Shown: positions 24,350-36,700 of the stretch, piece by piece
How positions within the stretch are numbered: the first letter of the stretch is position 1
How the letters are laid out: every line of letters begins with the position of its first letter
Origin: Inia geoffrensis
Lineage: Eukaryota > Chordata > Mammalia > Artiodactyla > Iniidae
Assembly (NCBI GenBank): GCA_036417435.1
Contig: CM070904.1
Span: 42,938,408-43,002,407 of the forward strand
Reading direction: 5' to 3'
DNA: 64,000 bases
Position numbers and translations under genes: made by a program
The notes under the pieces: model-generated
What the model was told of the DNA's origin: nothing
The model's input: the letters and a program-made list of their open reading frames with translations, nothing else
Database searches by the model: none

Positions 24350-24556
24350 GGGGCTCCCCTGGTGGCGCAGTGGTTGAGAGTCTGCCTGCCGATGCAGGGG
24401 ACACGGGTTCGTGTCCTGGTCTGGGAAGATCCCACGTGCCGCGGAGCGGCTGGGCCCGTGAGCCATGGCCGCTGGGCCTGCGCGTCCGGAGCCTGTGCTC
24501 TGCAACAGGAGAGGCCACAGCAGTGAGAGGCCCATGTACCACACACACAAAAAAAA
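24350..24556 (+). mobile_element. CHR-type SINE
   Basis: Sense copy with a single change in the conserved head (ggggctcccctgg). The tail begins with a short (CA) run before the A's. Exact 15-bp duplications aaattacagaaatct at 24335-24349 and 24557-24571. Confidence 0.95.
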
Positions 24557-24571
24557 AAATTACAGAAATCT

Positions 24572-25484
24572 TACAAGAAGTGCCTCCTGGAAGGATCAAA
24601 ATCAAGGACCGAGAGATATGCAGCAATAGATGCCGGGAGGGATGAAGGTGGAGGAGGTGGCAGTAGCAGTAGATATTGTTTATTGCTTTATGTAATGACT
24701 ATTTAAAGGAAGCAATACCCCAAGAGCAGCTACTTAGCAATTAATCAATTGATCCATTCACTAATCAATAAGTAATTAGAGTTTTTACTGTATGTTCAGT
24801 AAGCGTTCACTTGCACAACCAGGAGACACCATAGATGTAATGACATTGGCTCTTCCTAAAAGCTTAAACTCAATTGGATAAAGAAAATAAAGAAGTAGTT
24901 ATTTACAAGTCCATATACAAATAAGACCTAACCTCTTATGTCGTGTGACCACAAGTTGAGGAACAACAAAAGTGGAAAACAACACAGACAGAAAGAACCA
25001 AGGAAACCTTTGTGGATAAAGTAAAGTTGGAGCTGAGCTGTGATGGATATGGCAGAATTAAACTAAGCAAAGGAGATTTGAAAGCATTATGGGAAATGGT
25101 AACACTGTTACTAAGGAAACCCAGTATTCTGATTGCAGTTTCAGATTTAGAGTTGAAAGCAGCAGCAGATTTAGAGATGAAAGTATGACCATCAGAAGAT
25201 GTTACTAACTCTCTTAGTTTTCTTTCGTGGCAGACATGATGTGAAATGAGAATGCACTGTTCTCTAATCCTCCTCGCTTGATTCCCTCACCAATCTTCCA
25301 TCCTGAACAGCAAACAGCAAGCATCTTATTTAATTCACAAGCACTAAGTTCTACCAGAAAGACATCGTCCTAAATATAAGTACAATGGATTCATGCTAGT
25401 GAATGAATGAATGACTGTATTCCAGATTATAAAATACAGAGACTTTTAGTTTTTAAAGTGGTATTCAAGTTTAATTTGGCTCTG
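24572..25484. other. Mostly unassigned, possible old repeat pieces
   Basis: Around 24760-24880 and 24990-25080 there are weak resemblances to the unnamed old repeat also seen at 23206-23446. No coding signal. Confidence 0.35.
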
Positions 25485-25615
25485 TACTAGAGCTCAAGTT
25501 CCTTGAATAGTAGCTGTGTTTTAAGTTAGTATTTTTAGCACCAGGACAGGGACTGGCATTTTGTTAAATGGATTACTAAATGAATGATGAATGAATGAAT
25601 GGTAATCTGGTTACT
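25485..25615 (+). repeat. LINE2 3'-end remnant
   Basis: 'agctcaagttccttgaatagtagctgtgtttt' followed by 'gcaccaggacagggactggcat' and an ATGA/GAAT-rich terminus is the recognisable L2 3' end. Confidence 0.6.
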
Positions 25616-27054
25616 TTAATCATGTATGCATTTAGACAGATGATAGAATTTATGCGGACATTCCCCACACTCATCATTCCTGCAAATACTGCAAGCCTCA
25701 CCCTAATTTCCTCACCGTAATTTCATTTTCTTCTGAAATACAGTACAAATATAAATAAATATATCCAGGTGCCAGACGTGTTCCAAAAGAAATTCCACCA
25801 CGTAGAGTCACAGCAAATGAAATCAATTGATGCATCATACTCTGAGTGTTGGCAAACATCAAGATTGGCAGACAGATGAAATTTCCCAGAGAAGGTACAG
25901 ATGGATTAATCATCTCAGAAAAGAAGTCTTTAAGTGTTTGTTTGGAAAAGCAAGTGTTTCATTTCAACACAACTTTCGTTGTTGTTATTGTTGCAGTTGT
26001 TATTTTCAAACCATGGAAATATCTTTAAAAGTTTGAGACTTACTACAAATACCTCCTTACCTTGTATCACTTGTTCTTGATCAGACTTTGAAAAGAGGAT
26101 TTTTTTAAAACAAAATAGTGCCTTGAAAATTATCTGTATCCTATTAGTATTATTATGCCTTAATTTAGCATTAAATAAATATTCCTAACATAGTAATCGC
26201 TAAACAGTTTTGTTATACCGTAAGAGAGTGTTTTTCTGAACAGATTTCTTAGGGTTAGACAACAAGAGATACTGAAGTTCCAGAGAGAGGGAATAATTAA
26301 ACATTATCTCAGAATTAGGAGCACAATATTCGACTATTTGATTATTTTCAAAAGTATACAGTGTGCAATCAAGGGTGCTGATTATAGAGAGAAAGACTCT
26401 TCATTGTATGAACATAAACCGCCTGAGAGACGAAATCAATTGCTTAAGGACGCCCTGGTCCAAAGGACACATTTTAAATTTGTGGGTCTTGTGAGCTGGA
26501 GCTGAGTTTGTTATCCTAGGTGTTACTGTTTTGCATCGTCTTCAGTACTGTCCTTCCCAGCAGAGTCTAAATCTGTTTTGTAGAGTTAGCCCTTGTTAGT
26601 GCTCAATAAATATTTAACAATACGATGTGCTATGTGTACTAATGTGTTGAATATTTTAATTTTCTGCATTCCTGTGTGACTTAGTCACATTGCATATTAA
26701 AGAAAAATTTTGGAGCTTAAGTTTGGGTGAACATAGAAGAGTTCAAAAACTAAGTTGAGACTGCTAACCACATGGCCCTCTCTTTCTTGGAATAGATACG
26801 TTGTTTGAATGAGCTGATTATAGCTCAATGGAATAACTTTACTCATGTGATGACATTCACATTGAAACTGTCTGTTTTTAGAGAAAAGACCATTAAGGGC
26901 AGACCTTCATTTAGAACTCACTTAGCAGGAATTATAAGGTGATTCAGCTGCCATAGTAAGGGTTCTTAGTGTAGATTCGTTTTCAGAACTGTCTGCTTGT
27001 TTTAAGTCAAAGCTCCTTACCTCATCAGGTCTAGCAGGTGTAGCTGCTGCTACC
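25616..27054. other. Mostly unassigned, L2 scrap at 26545-26620
   Basis: 'cttgttagtgctcaataaatatttaaca' (26593-26620) is an L2 or MIR terminus. Otherwise nothing recognisable. Confidence 0.45.
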
Positions 27055-27222
27055 TCAGTGTTTTTTCAGACTTTAATGTACATACAAATCACTGGAGATC
27101 CTGTGAAAAGGCCCATTCTGATTCAGTAGGTCTGGGCTAGAGTCTGAGATTCTGAAGTTCTAACAAACTTTCAGGTAATGCTACTGCTATTGGTGCAGGA
27201 CCACACTTTCAGTGGCAAGAGT
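27055..27222 (-). repeat. MER20-like hAT element
   Basis: The order matches inverted MER20: 'tcagactttaatgtacatacaaatcac', 'attctgattcagtaggtctggg' (27116-27137), 'ttctaacaaactttcaggtaatgct' and 'gcaggaccacactttcagtgg'. Non-autonomous, no transposase. Confidence 0.75.
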
Positions 27223-27229
27223 CTAGAAC

Positions 27230-27385
27230 ACTGGTTTTCAACCCTGGATATACATCAGAATTGTATGTGTGGCTTTTTAAAAATTACAGATTTGATTCAC
27301 TGAGCCTTGGGGGACTTATTTACGTTTGTAAAACTCTCCAGGTGATTCTAAGTATTAGACAGGTATGAGAAATCCCATTGTGAGA
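27230..27385 (-). repeat. Second MER20/MER5-like hAT fragment
   Basis: Starts 'cactggttttcaaccctggatatacatcagaatt' in diverged form, and 'ctccaggtgattctaa' lies at about 27340. It directly follows another hAT copy in the same orientation. Confidence 0.6.
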
Positions 27386-27718
27386 GATGTTTTTACCATT
27401 TCAATCAAAAAGTGTATTATTTTCTATTCATCGTTTTAGAATTAGAGTCTCCTGGCTACACATATGAAACCTGGGCCAGGTAAAAGGTGATCTCTCACCA
27501 CCTAATAATAATAACAAATATTTATTGATTTGTCCCCTTGGCAACTCAGCAATTTATACCTTCATTCAAACTAGTATATTACTTTATCTAAATGATTAGG
27601 AGCAGGGCAGCAGAGGGGGTCCTGGGAAATGTATTCTGTTCAGTTCAGTTGCAATAAACACAATGAAGTAAGTGGGGGTGGTGCTGCCCTGGGTAGATGG
27701 GAGAGAGGATGTAAAAAC
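27386..27718. other. Unassigned sequence
   Basis: Nothing recognisable in about 330 bp. Confidence 0.45.
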
Positions 27719-27725
27719 TAAGCAA

Positions 27726-28045
27726 GGGCTTCCCCGCTGGTGCGGTGGTTAAGAATCCGCCTGCCAAGGCAGGGGACATGGGTTTGATCCCTGGTCTGGG
27801 AAGATCCCACATGCCACGGAGCAACTAAGCCCGAGCGCCACAACTACTGAGTCCGCGAGCCACAACTACTGAAGCCTGCATGCCTAGAGCCCGTGCTCCT
27901 CAACAAGAGAAGCCACCTCCATGAGAAGCCCATGCACTGCAATGAAGAGTAGCCCCCGCCTGCTGCAACTAGAGAAAGCCCGTGCACAGCAACGAAGACC
28001 CAACGCAGCCAAAAATAAATAAATTAATTAAGAAAAAGAAAACTG
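27726..28045 (+). mobile_element. CHR-type SINE, older long form
   Basis: Sense copy about 320 bp long with a full tRNA-unrelated body containing two 'cacaactactga' repeats (about 27838 and 27862) and an A/T-rich (aaat) tail. The head is more diverged (tggtgcggtggttaag) than in the short copies. Flanking repeat about 10 bp, taagcaaggg at 27719-27728 and 28046-28055; its last three bases could belong to the SINE. Confidence 0.9.
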
Positions 28046-28175
28046 TAAGCAAGGGAGCACAGTTACCTTTCTAAATTTGTCCTGATGCATAACTAGAGGT
28101 AAAATAAATTATTCAAAACTTGCAAAGAAAAAAAGGCAAATGTCTGTGCTTAGGATTCCATGTTCAGGTGCACAG

Positions 28176-28218
28176 ATGTGTGTGTGTGTCTGTGTGTGTG
28201 TGTGTACATATATATATG

Positions 28219-28252
<34 letters not shown>
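28176..28252. repeat. Compound microsatellite (TG)n-(TA)n-(GA)n
   Basis: (TG) run to about 28204 with one C interruption, a short (TA) stretch, then an uninterrupted (GA) run at about 28221-28250. Likely polymorphic. Confidence 0.95.
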
Positions 28253-28254
<2 letters not shown>

Positions 28255-30119
28255 TTCTTTGAACTTAGCGCCAGTGGCTGGCCACCCTAGATTTTCGAGT
28301 GCAGGCAAGAACAGATGGATCTGACAAGAGCAGAATGGAAACACACATCTGTGGAATTGCCTGCATAGATCTGTCTCCTCCCCACCTCCACTTCTTAATT
28401 CCTGGACAGAATCTTTTCAGTTCTTGTGTTAGTTTAAGTTATAAAATATGTGATGAGTGCCAGTGGGAAATAATGTTGAGCATTTGTTACAAGTGACTTG
28501 TAACTGATTAGGTCTTATCGATCTCTTGGGACCCTACTCCTGAACTTCCAAGCTTACTCTCCCTGGTATGGACCTAATCTGTATCTTTTCTAATGTGGTC
28601 AGAGGCAGGAGGGATGACCAGTTGCAGGGAGTTTTTAAAAAACATAAATCTAACCTGAATGCAGACATAGCCCATCTAGACTTGGAAATCTGTCCCTCTG
28701 GAAAATTTCTGAACAATACTGAACTATATAGACATCTACTTCGCAATTACACCAATTGGTTTATGACTTCGAGGTGACATTTTTGGACCCTTCAAATGCA
28801 TAATAAATGTATAATAAGAATTTATCCTTAATGGAATCATGACAATATTCAGCTGCAAATAATTATATTCTTTCAAAGAGACCATCATCAAGTTCAACTG
28901 TGGATATATTTTGTTTGCCTAAAATTACATGGATTCTGCACATTTTCCCACAACCATAAAGAATACTAGTTATTAATTTATAGCATGCTTCACTTTCCTC
29001 TTTGTTCAAGCTGGTTTATTTCTGAAGTTCTCGCAAGAAGAGCTACTTAGAATGCAACATTGGATGTGATTTTTAGGGAATATTTCTAATGGAGAGAGAA
29101 GGGCAATGAGATTGGCAATTAGTTTTACGTAAAGACAGTCATTTAACCTGTTGTTCTGGGAAAGAAGTGACCCAGACTTTTCTAAGTTCAGAACAGAGAA
29201 AAGAGGCAAAAGCATGGAATTCTATTAAGTGAGGAAAAAAGGCTGATAGCATATATTATTATACCATGTGGAAATCAGTGTTTCAGACTTGCTCTTAATT
29301 TGTCCGTGGTGAAGGAAATGTTATGAAATCTTTGTTTCTCTCCCAAACTATGTGATAGTTTATACTTATATGAAAGCCCGGTTTCCCAGGAATATCATAC
29401 AAATCCTGGAAATTTGCGATAACCAAAGAATTTTGTAAAACTTATTTTTTATAATGAATTGTTACTTATTTGACTAAGTTATGACATACTTAAATGAAAT
29501 TGAATTTAGTTACTTTGCCTGTAAATGAATGAACAAGACTTTTGTTTTGTAACTCACTACACTATATCCTGTCTGTACTGTGAGGTTTATCTTGTTAGTC
29601 AGAAATCATCAGAAGGATATATCATCTTTTCCATTGTCTGCTTCGAATTAAGAGTACCTCTGATCCAAACATAATGATCTAGCTCAGCATACTGTAATTC
29701 TGAAATTTAGTTATTTGGTGTGGAGGACCCAGTTGCTTAGCTAATGTATATGCATGTGTGAACATTGTTGAGTCTTTAGTAAGCGGGGAGACTTAGAAAA
29801 ATTATTTAATTCATTGCCAGAGAATGGAAGGTTGGAATATACTTTTTTTGTGTTGGGAGAGTTCACCATACTTCTAGGAAAAGAGAGAAATAAAATGATT
29901 AATAAAAATATTTTAGAAAGTACTGTAAAAAATTTCTCAATAAGAGAGAAATGATTAGGGAAATTTAAAAAGTAGTGAATTTGAGGATGAGATATGCTCA
30001 AAATAAACCCATGTATTGCTATGGAGTTGCGATTCAGGATAAAACCAGAAGTCTAGACGTTCAGTCCTGCAACTGTTAATTGAGATTTCAAGCAGTCATA
30101 TCATTCCTCAAAATAGCCA
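28253..30119. other. Unassigned sequence
   Basis: About 1.9 kb without a recognised repeat. Open frames of about 70 codons on both strands at 28534-28777 overlap each other and have no recognisable motif. Confidence 0.45.
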
Positions 30120-30128
30120 TGGTTTTCC

Positions 30129-30344
30129 TTTTTTTTTTTTTTTTTTTTTTTTGTGGTACGTGGGCCTCTCACTGTTGTGGCCTCTCCCGTTGCGGAGCAC
30201 AGGCTCTGGACGCTCAGGCCCAGCGGCCATGGCTGACGGGCCCAGCCGCTCCGCGGCATGTGGGATCTTCCCGGACCGAGGCACGGACCTGTGTCCCCTG
30301 CATCGGCAGGTTGACTCTCAACCACTGTGTCACCAGGGAAGCCC
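30129..30344 (-). mobile_element. CHR-type SINE, antisense
   Basis: T-run at 30129-30152, body to the head at 30344. Flanking duplication tggttttcc at 30120-30128 and 30345-30353, extendable with one mismatch. Confidence 0.93.
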
Positions 30345-30503
30345 TGGTTTTCCATTTCGTAGAATTCTAATGGATATTGCTATTCTCTCCTCTATTACCA
30401 ATTTTTTAAACCTTTATTTCCCATCACTAAATTAAGTGACATCCATAACCCATCAACTTCATTTGGTTGCTTGTCTGTCGTTTTTGAGCTGAGTTGGGTC
30501 TGG

Positions 30504-30510
30504 GTGTGTA

Positions 30511-30564
<54 letters not shown>
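30504..30564. repeat. Compound microsatellite (TG)n-(TA)n
   Basis: About 36 bp of TG directly followed by about 24 bp of TA, then a T-run. Both runs are alternating purine-pyrimidine. Confidence 0.95.
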
Positions 30565-30566
<2 letters not shown>

Positions 30567-31324
30567 TTTTTTTTTTGGCCTGGGTATATTTGATATGTTC
30601 AACCTCTCCACGCTAGAAACTGTGTTCTTAAAATTTCCTTTGCCTTATATAGCCAAAGCTGCTCTCATATGTGTACTGATTATGTTTTTGATGATGATTG
30701 AAGAAAAAAAACTAAATGGTGAACTTTTTCCTTTGAAGGGATATTCTATTTTCTCCAAGTGGTTCTCTGAAAATTCTCTCAATAGAATGGCAACAATTCT
30801 TTCCTGTTCATGAAGTCAAACTAAGCTCTGATATACTTTTAAAAATGCTATAGTTATTTTCTCTATTCAGTTCACTTGTTAAAATAGATCTTTATGCAAG
30901 CAGAAAATTACCACGACCCCTAGGCTGCTTCTGTATCTCCACTATTCTTTTTACCACCGACAAAGTAGTAGAAGGATACTTAATTGCAAAGACAAAGTGA
31001 AGATAGATGGAAATTGAAATTCAAAGGCTGAGTATCTCTTAGAAGTAGGCTGTATTGCAGATTTAGTGATCACAAGGGATAAACTAAGAGATACTACAAA
31101 AATCCTCTTAATTGTACTAAGCTCTTTGATGTGGATCATAAAATATTTTCAAAGCCCTTCAGGAAGAAAATGTTTATTCTCAGGAAGTGAACAGGTCATT
31201 CAGTTGATAAATTTCAATATATTCTCTTATATAAAAATGAAACTTTAAGAACACAAATTTTTATCTTTTCTAAAGAATTAGACACTATATTATTTCCATT
31301 TCACTCTTTTCCATGGCTTGATAC

Positions 31325-31326
<2 letters not shown>
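30565..31326. other. Unassigned sequence
   Basis: No recognised repeat. The 99-codon plus frame at 30514-30813 begins inside the microsatellite and is not supported as a gene. Confidence 0.45.

Positions 31327-31364
<38 letters not shown>
31327..31364. repeat. (AC)n microsatellite
   Basis: Nineteen AC units without interruption. Confidence 0.95.
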
Positions 31365-31366
<2 letters not shown>

Positions 31367-31658
31367 CATTTCTCTTTACAGATATTTTAAATATAATTTT
31401 TATTGGCTCCATAAATGTGGCACAACTCAGAACCATGCCTTTTCAAACCAATAATTTTTCTTACCGGTCATCTTAAATTTACATTGCTTTTCCTAGCATG
31501 TACTGTGCAGTGTGATCCTTTACCCAATTTTTTAAAAAATATAACAGCTTTGTTTAGATATAAATTACATGCCATAAAATTTACCCATTTAAAGTATAAA
31601 ATCCAGTGGTTTTTAGTATATTCCCAGAGTTGTGCAAACATCACCACAGTCTATTTAA

Positions 31659-31784
31659 TTTTATTCTTATTTTTTGTGGCCGTGCTGTGAGGCATGTGGG
31701 ATCTTAATTCCCTGACCAGGGATGAACCCGGGTCCCTTGCAGTGAAAGCACGGAGTATTAATCACTGGACCACCAGGGAATTCC
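31659..31784 (-). mobile_element. Short old tRNA-derived SINE, antisense
   Basis: About 126 bp. The right end 'ccaccagggaattccc' and the B-box region 'gatgaacccgggtccc' mark a tRNA-like head of the same superfamily as the CHR SINEs but more diverged. Flanking duplications ccacagtctatttaa (31644-31658) and ccacagtccatttaa (31785-31799), 15 bp with one mismatch. Confidence 0.85.
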
Positions 31785-32780
31785 CCACAGTCCATTTAAA
31801 AATATTTTCATTACCCCAAAAGAAACCCTAGACCCATTAGCAGTCACTCTCCATTTCCCCTCAAGCCTCCAGCCCTAGGTAACCACTAATCTACTTTTTG
31901 TCTCTATAGATTTGCTTATTCTGGACCTCTCACTTAAATGAACGGATTTAATATATCTATTGTGAATGGCTTCTTTCACTTAGCATGATATTTTCATGAT
32001 TCATCCGTGTTGTATCATGTATCAGTACTTCAGTCCGTTTATGGCCAAATAATGTTCCAGTGTATGGAAATGTCACATTTTGTTAACCCAGTCATCAGCT
32101 GATGGACATTTGAGTTTTCATTTTCTGACTGTTATGAATAATGCTCCAGTGAACATTTATGTACAAGTTTTTGTATGGACATATGTTTTAATTTCTTTTG
32201 GGTATAAAGCTAGAAGTGGAATTGTTTGGTCATATAGTAACTCTGTGTATAACATTTTGAGGAACTAGCAGACTGTTTTCCAAAGCAGCTGCATTACCAC
32301 CAGCAGTGTACAAGAGTTCCAATTTCTCCACGTCGTCACCAACACTGTTAGCATCTGTATTTTATAAACAGCCATTCCAACGGGTATGAAGTGTTATCTC
32401 ATTCTAGTTTTGATCTGCATTTCCTGATAGCTGAGGATGTTGAACATCCTTTAATGTACTTGTTGTCCATTTGTATATCTTCTTTGGGGAAATGTCTATT
32501 CAAATCCTTGCCCAGTTTTAATTGGGTTATTTTTCTTTTTTCTTTTCATTCCTGTTGTTGTTGAATTGTTAGAGTTCTTTATATATTCTATACAATTCTC
32601 TTATCAGATAAATGATTTGCAAATATTTCCTTCCATTCTGTGGGTTATCTTTTCACCTTGTTGATGGTGTCCTTTGAAGCACAAAGAGGTTTAATCTTGA
32701 TATAGTCCAATTTACCTGTTTTTGTTTTGTTGCTTGTACTGTTGGTGTCATAGCTAAGAAGGCTTTACCAAACTCAAGTC

Positions 32781-32889
32781 CACCTCCGTGCTTTCACTGC
32801 CCAGGGTGTGGGTTCTTTCCCTGGTCAGGCAACCAAGATCCCCCAAGCCATGTGTCATGGCCAAAAAAAAACGCAAAAAACAAACAAAA
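32781..32889 (+). mobile_element. Short old tRNA-derived SINE, sense
   Basis: 'gtgggttctttccctggtcagg' and 'ccaagccatgtgtcatggcc' precede an A-rich tail. It lies in the same L1M as the antisense copy at 31.7 kb. Flanking repeat aaactcaagtc (32770-32780) against aaactgaagtc (32890-32900). Confidence 0.78.
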
Positions 32890-33789
32890 AAACTGAAGTC
32901 AACATACATTTTCTTCTAATATTTTTACAGTTTAAGCTCTTACATTTTGGTCTTTGATACATTTTGAGTTAATTTTTTGTGTATGGTATGAGGAAAGGGT
33001 CCAACTTTATTATTTTGCATGTGGGTATTGAATTGTCCCAGCACCATTTGTTGATTTGTAACATTTGTTGAAAAGTATACTTTCCGCATTGAATTGTCTT
33101 GGCACCCTTGTTGAAAATCAGTTGACTATAAATGTGAAGGTGGATTTTTGAATTCTGTATTCTATTCCATTCATCTATATGTCTATCCTATACCAGTATC
33201 ACTTTGTCCTGGTTACTGTAGTGTAGGTTTATACTATGTTTTGAAATCAAGAAGTGTGGATCCTCCAACTTCGATCTTTTTCAAGATTGTTTTGTCTATC
33301 CTGAGTCTTTTGAAGTTTCATAGTAATTTTAGACCAGTTTGTTAATTTCTGCCAAAATGCCAGCTAGGATTTTGATAGAGATTATGTTGACCTGTAGATC
33401 AATTTGGCTACCTTTTTTTTTTTTTAACATCTTTATTGGAGTAAAATTGCTTTACAACGGTGTGTTTCTGCTTTATAACAAAGTGAATCAGCTATACATA
33501 TACATATATTGCTGTATCTCTTCCCTCTTGTGTCTCCCTCCCTCCCAACCCCCATCCCACCCCTCTAGGTGGTCACAAACCACCTAGCTGATCTCCCTGT
33601 GCTATGCGGCTACTTCCCACTAGCTGTATATTTTACGTTTGGTAGTGTATATATGTCCATGCCACTCTCTCACTTTGTCCCAGCTTACCTTTCCCCCTCC
33701 CCGTGTCCTCACGTCCATTCTCTAGTAGGTCTGCGTCTTTATTCCGTCTTGCACCTAGGTTCTTCATGACCACTTACTTTTCTTTTTTT

Positions 33790-36700
33790 TTTTTTTTTCG
33801 ATTCCATATGTATGTGTGAGCATACGGTATTTGTTTTTCTCTTTCTGACTTACGTCACTGTCTATGACAGACGCTAGGTCCATCCACCTCACTACAAATA
33901 ACTCACTTTCGTTTCTTTTTATGGATGAGTAATATTCCATTGTATATATATGCCACATCTTATCCATTCATCTGTCAGTGGACACCTAGGTGGCTTCCAT
34001 GTCCTGGCTACTGTAAATGAGCCTCAATGAACATTGTGGTACATGACTCTTTTTGAATTATGGTTTTCTAAGGGTATATGCCCAGTAGTGGGATTGCAGG
34101 GTGGTATGGTAGTTCTATTTTTAGTTTTTTAAGGAACCTCCATACTGTTCCCCATAGTGGCTGTATCAATTTACATTCCCACCAACAGCGCAACAGGGTT
34201 CACTTTTCTCCACACCCTCTCCAGCATTTATTGTTTCTAGATTTTTTGATGATAGCCATTCTGACCTGTGTGAGATGATATCTCCTTGTAGTTTTGATTT
34301 GCATTTCTCTAATGATTAATGATGTTGAGCATTCTTTCATGTGTTTGTGGGCATTCTGTATATCTTCTTTGGAGATATGTCTGTTTAGGTCTTCTGCCCG
34401 TTTTTAGATTGGGTTGTTTGTTTTTCTGATATTTAGTTGCATGTGCTGCTTGTAGATTTTAGAGGTTAATCCTCTGTCAGTTGCTTCATTTGGAAATATT
34501 TTCTCCCATTCTGAGGGTTGTCTTTTTGCCTTGTTTATGGTTCCCTTTGCTGTGCAAAAGCTTTTAAGTTTCATAGGTCACATTGTTTATTTTTGTTTTT
34601 ATTTCCATTTCTCTAGGAGGTGGGTCAACAAGGATCTTGCTGTGATTTATGTCATAGAGTGTTCTGCCTATGTTTTCCTCTAACAGTTTGATAGTATCTG
34701 GCCTTACATTTAGGTCTTTAATCCATTTTGAGTTTATTTATGTGTATGGTGTTAGGGAGTGTCCTAATTTCATTCTTTTACATGTAGCTGTCCAGTTTTC
34801 CCAGCACCACTTATAGAAGAGGGTGTCTTTTCACCATTGTATATTCTTGCCTCATTTATCAAAGATAAGGTGACCATATGTGCGTGGGTTTATCTCTGGG
34901 CTTTCTATGCTGTTCCATTGATCTATATTTCTGTCTTTGTGCCAGTATCATACTGTCTTGATTACTGTAGCTTTGTAGTGTAGTCTGAAGTCAGGGAGCC
35001 TGATTTCTCCAGATCCGTTTTTCTTTCTCAAGATTCCATTGGCTATTCGGGGTCTTTTGTGATTCCATACAAATTGTGAAATTTTTTTGTTCTAGTTCTG
35101 TGAAAAATGCCATTGGTAGTTTGATAGGGATTACACTGAATCTGTAGATTGCTTTGGGTAGTATAGTCATTTTCACAATGTTGATTCTTCCAATCCAAGA
35201 ACATGTTATATCTCTCCATCTATTTGTATCATCTTTAATTTATTTTATCAGTGTCTTATAATTTTCTACATACAAGTCTTTTGTCTCCTTAGGTAGGTTT
35301 ATTCCTAGGTATTTTATTCTTTTTTTTTTGCAATGGTAAATGGGAGTGTTTTCTTAATTTCATTTTCAGCTTTTGCATCATTAGTGTATAGAAATGCAAG
35401 GGATATCTGTGCATTAATTTTGTATCCTGCCACTTTACCAAAGTCATTGATTAGCTCTAGTAGTTTTCTGGTGGCATCTTTAGGATTCTCTATGTATAGT
35501 GTCATGTCATCTACAAACAGTGACAGTTTTACTTCTTCTTTGCCAATTTGGATTCCTTTTATTTCTTTTTCTTCTCTGATTGCTGTGGCTAAAACTATGT
35601 TGAATAATAGTGGTGAGAGTGGGCAACCTTGTCTTGTTCCTGATCTTAGAGGAAATACTTTCAGTTTTTCACAATTGAGGACGATATTGGCTGTGGGTTT
35701 GTCATATATGGCCTTTATTATGTTGAGGTAAGTTCCCTCTATGCCTACTTTCTGGAGGTTTTTTATCAAAAATGGGTGTTGAATTTTGTCGAAAGCTTTA
35801 TCTGCATGTATTGAGATGATCATATGGTTTTTCTCCTTCAGTTTGTTAATATGGTGTATCACGTTGATTGATTTGCATATACTGAAGAATGCTTGCATTC
35901 CTGGAATAAACCCCACTTGATCATGGTGTATGATCCTTTTAATGTGCTGTTGAATTCTGTTTGCTAGTATTTTGTTGAGGATTTTTGCATGTATGTTCAT
36001 CAGTGATATTGGCCTGTAGTTTTCTTTCTTTGTGACATCCTTGCCTGGTTTTGGTATCGAGGTGATGGTGGCCTCCTAGAAGGAATTGGGGAGTGTTCCT
36101 CCCTCTGCTATATTATGGAAGAGTTTGAGAAGGATAGGTGTTAGCTCTTCTCTAAATGTTTGATAGAATTCACCTGTGAAGCCATCTGGTCCTGGACTTT
36201 TGTTTGTTGGAAGATTTTTAATCACAGTTTCAATTTCAGTGCTTGTGTTTGGTCTGTTCATATTTTCTGTTTCTTCCTAGTTCAGTCTCAGAAGGTTGTG
36301 CGTTTCTAAGAATTTGTCCATTTCTTCCAGGTTGTCCATTTTATTGGCCTAGAGTTGCTTGTAGTAATCTCTCATGATCCTTTGTATTTCTGCAGTGTCA
36401 GTTGTTACTTCTTCTTTTTCGTTTCTAATTCTATTGATTTGAGTCTTCGCCCTTTTTTTTCATCATGAGTCTGGCTAATGGTTTTTCAATTTTGTTTATC
36501 TTCTCAAAGAACCAGCTTTTAGTTTTATAGATCTTTGATATTGTTTCCTTCATTTCTTTTTCACTCATTTCTGATCTAATCTTTATGATTTCTTTCCTTC
36601 TGCTGACTTTGGGGGTTTTTTGTTCTTCTTTCTCTAATTGATTTAGATGTAAGGTTAGGTTGTTTGTTTTAGATTTTTCTTGTTTCTTCAGCTAGGATTG

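Larger units (their letters stand above)
31520..33412 (-). repeat. Old L1 (L1M-type) 3' region and ORF2 tail, antisense
   Basis: Antisense blocks in order from the 3' end: 'cccaaaagaaaccctagacccat' type (about 31815), 'aggtaaccactaatctac' (about 31876), 'ggcttctttcacttagcat' (about 31968), then ORF2 sequence to 33412. Two old SINEs are nested. The right edge is cut by the younger L1 at 33413, and the expected continuation does not reappear beyond it. Confidence 0.78.

Noticed and set aside
28141..31370. Microsatellite arrays as a CRISPR-like or satellite array
   Set aside because: Units are dinucleotides without spacers. No repeat-spacer structure anywhere in the window.
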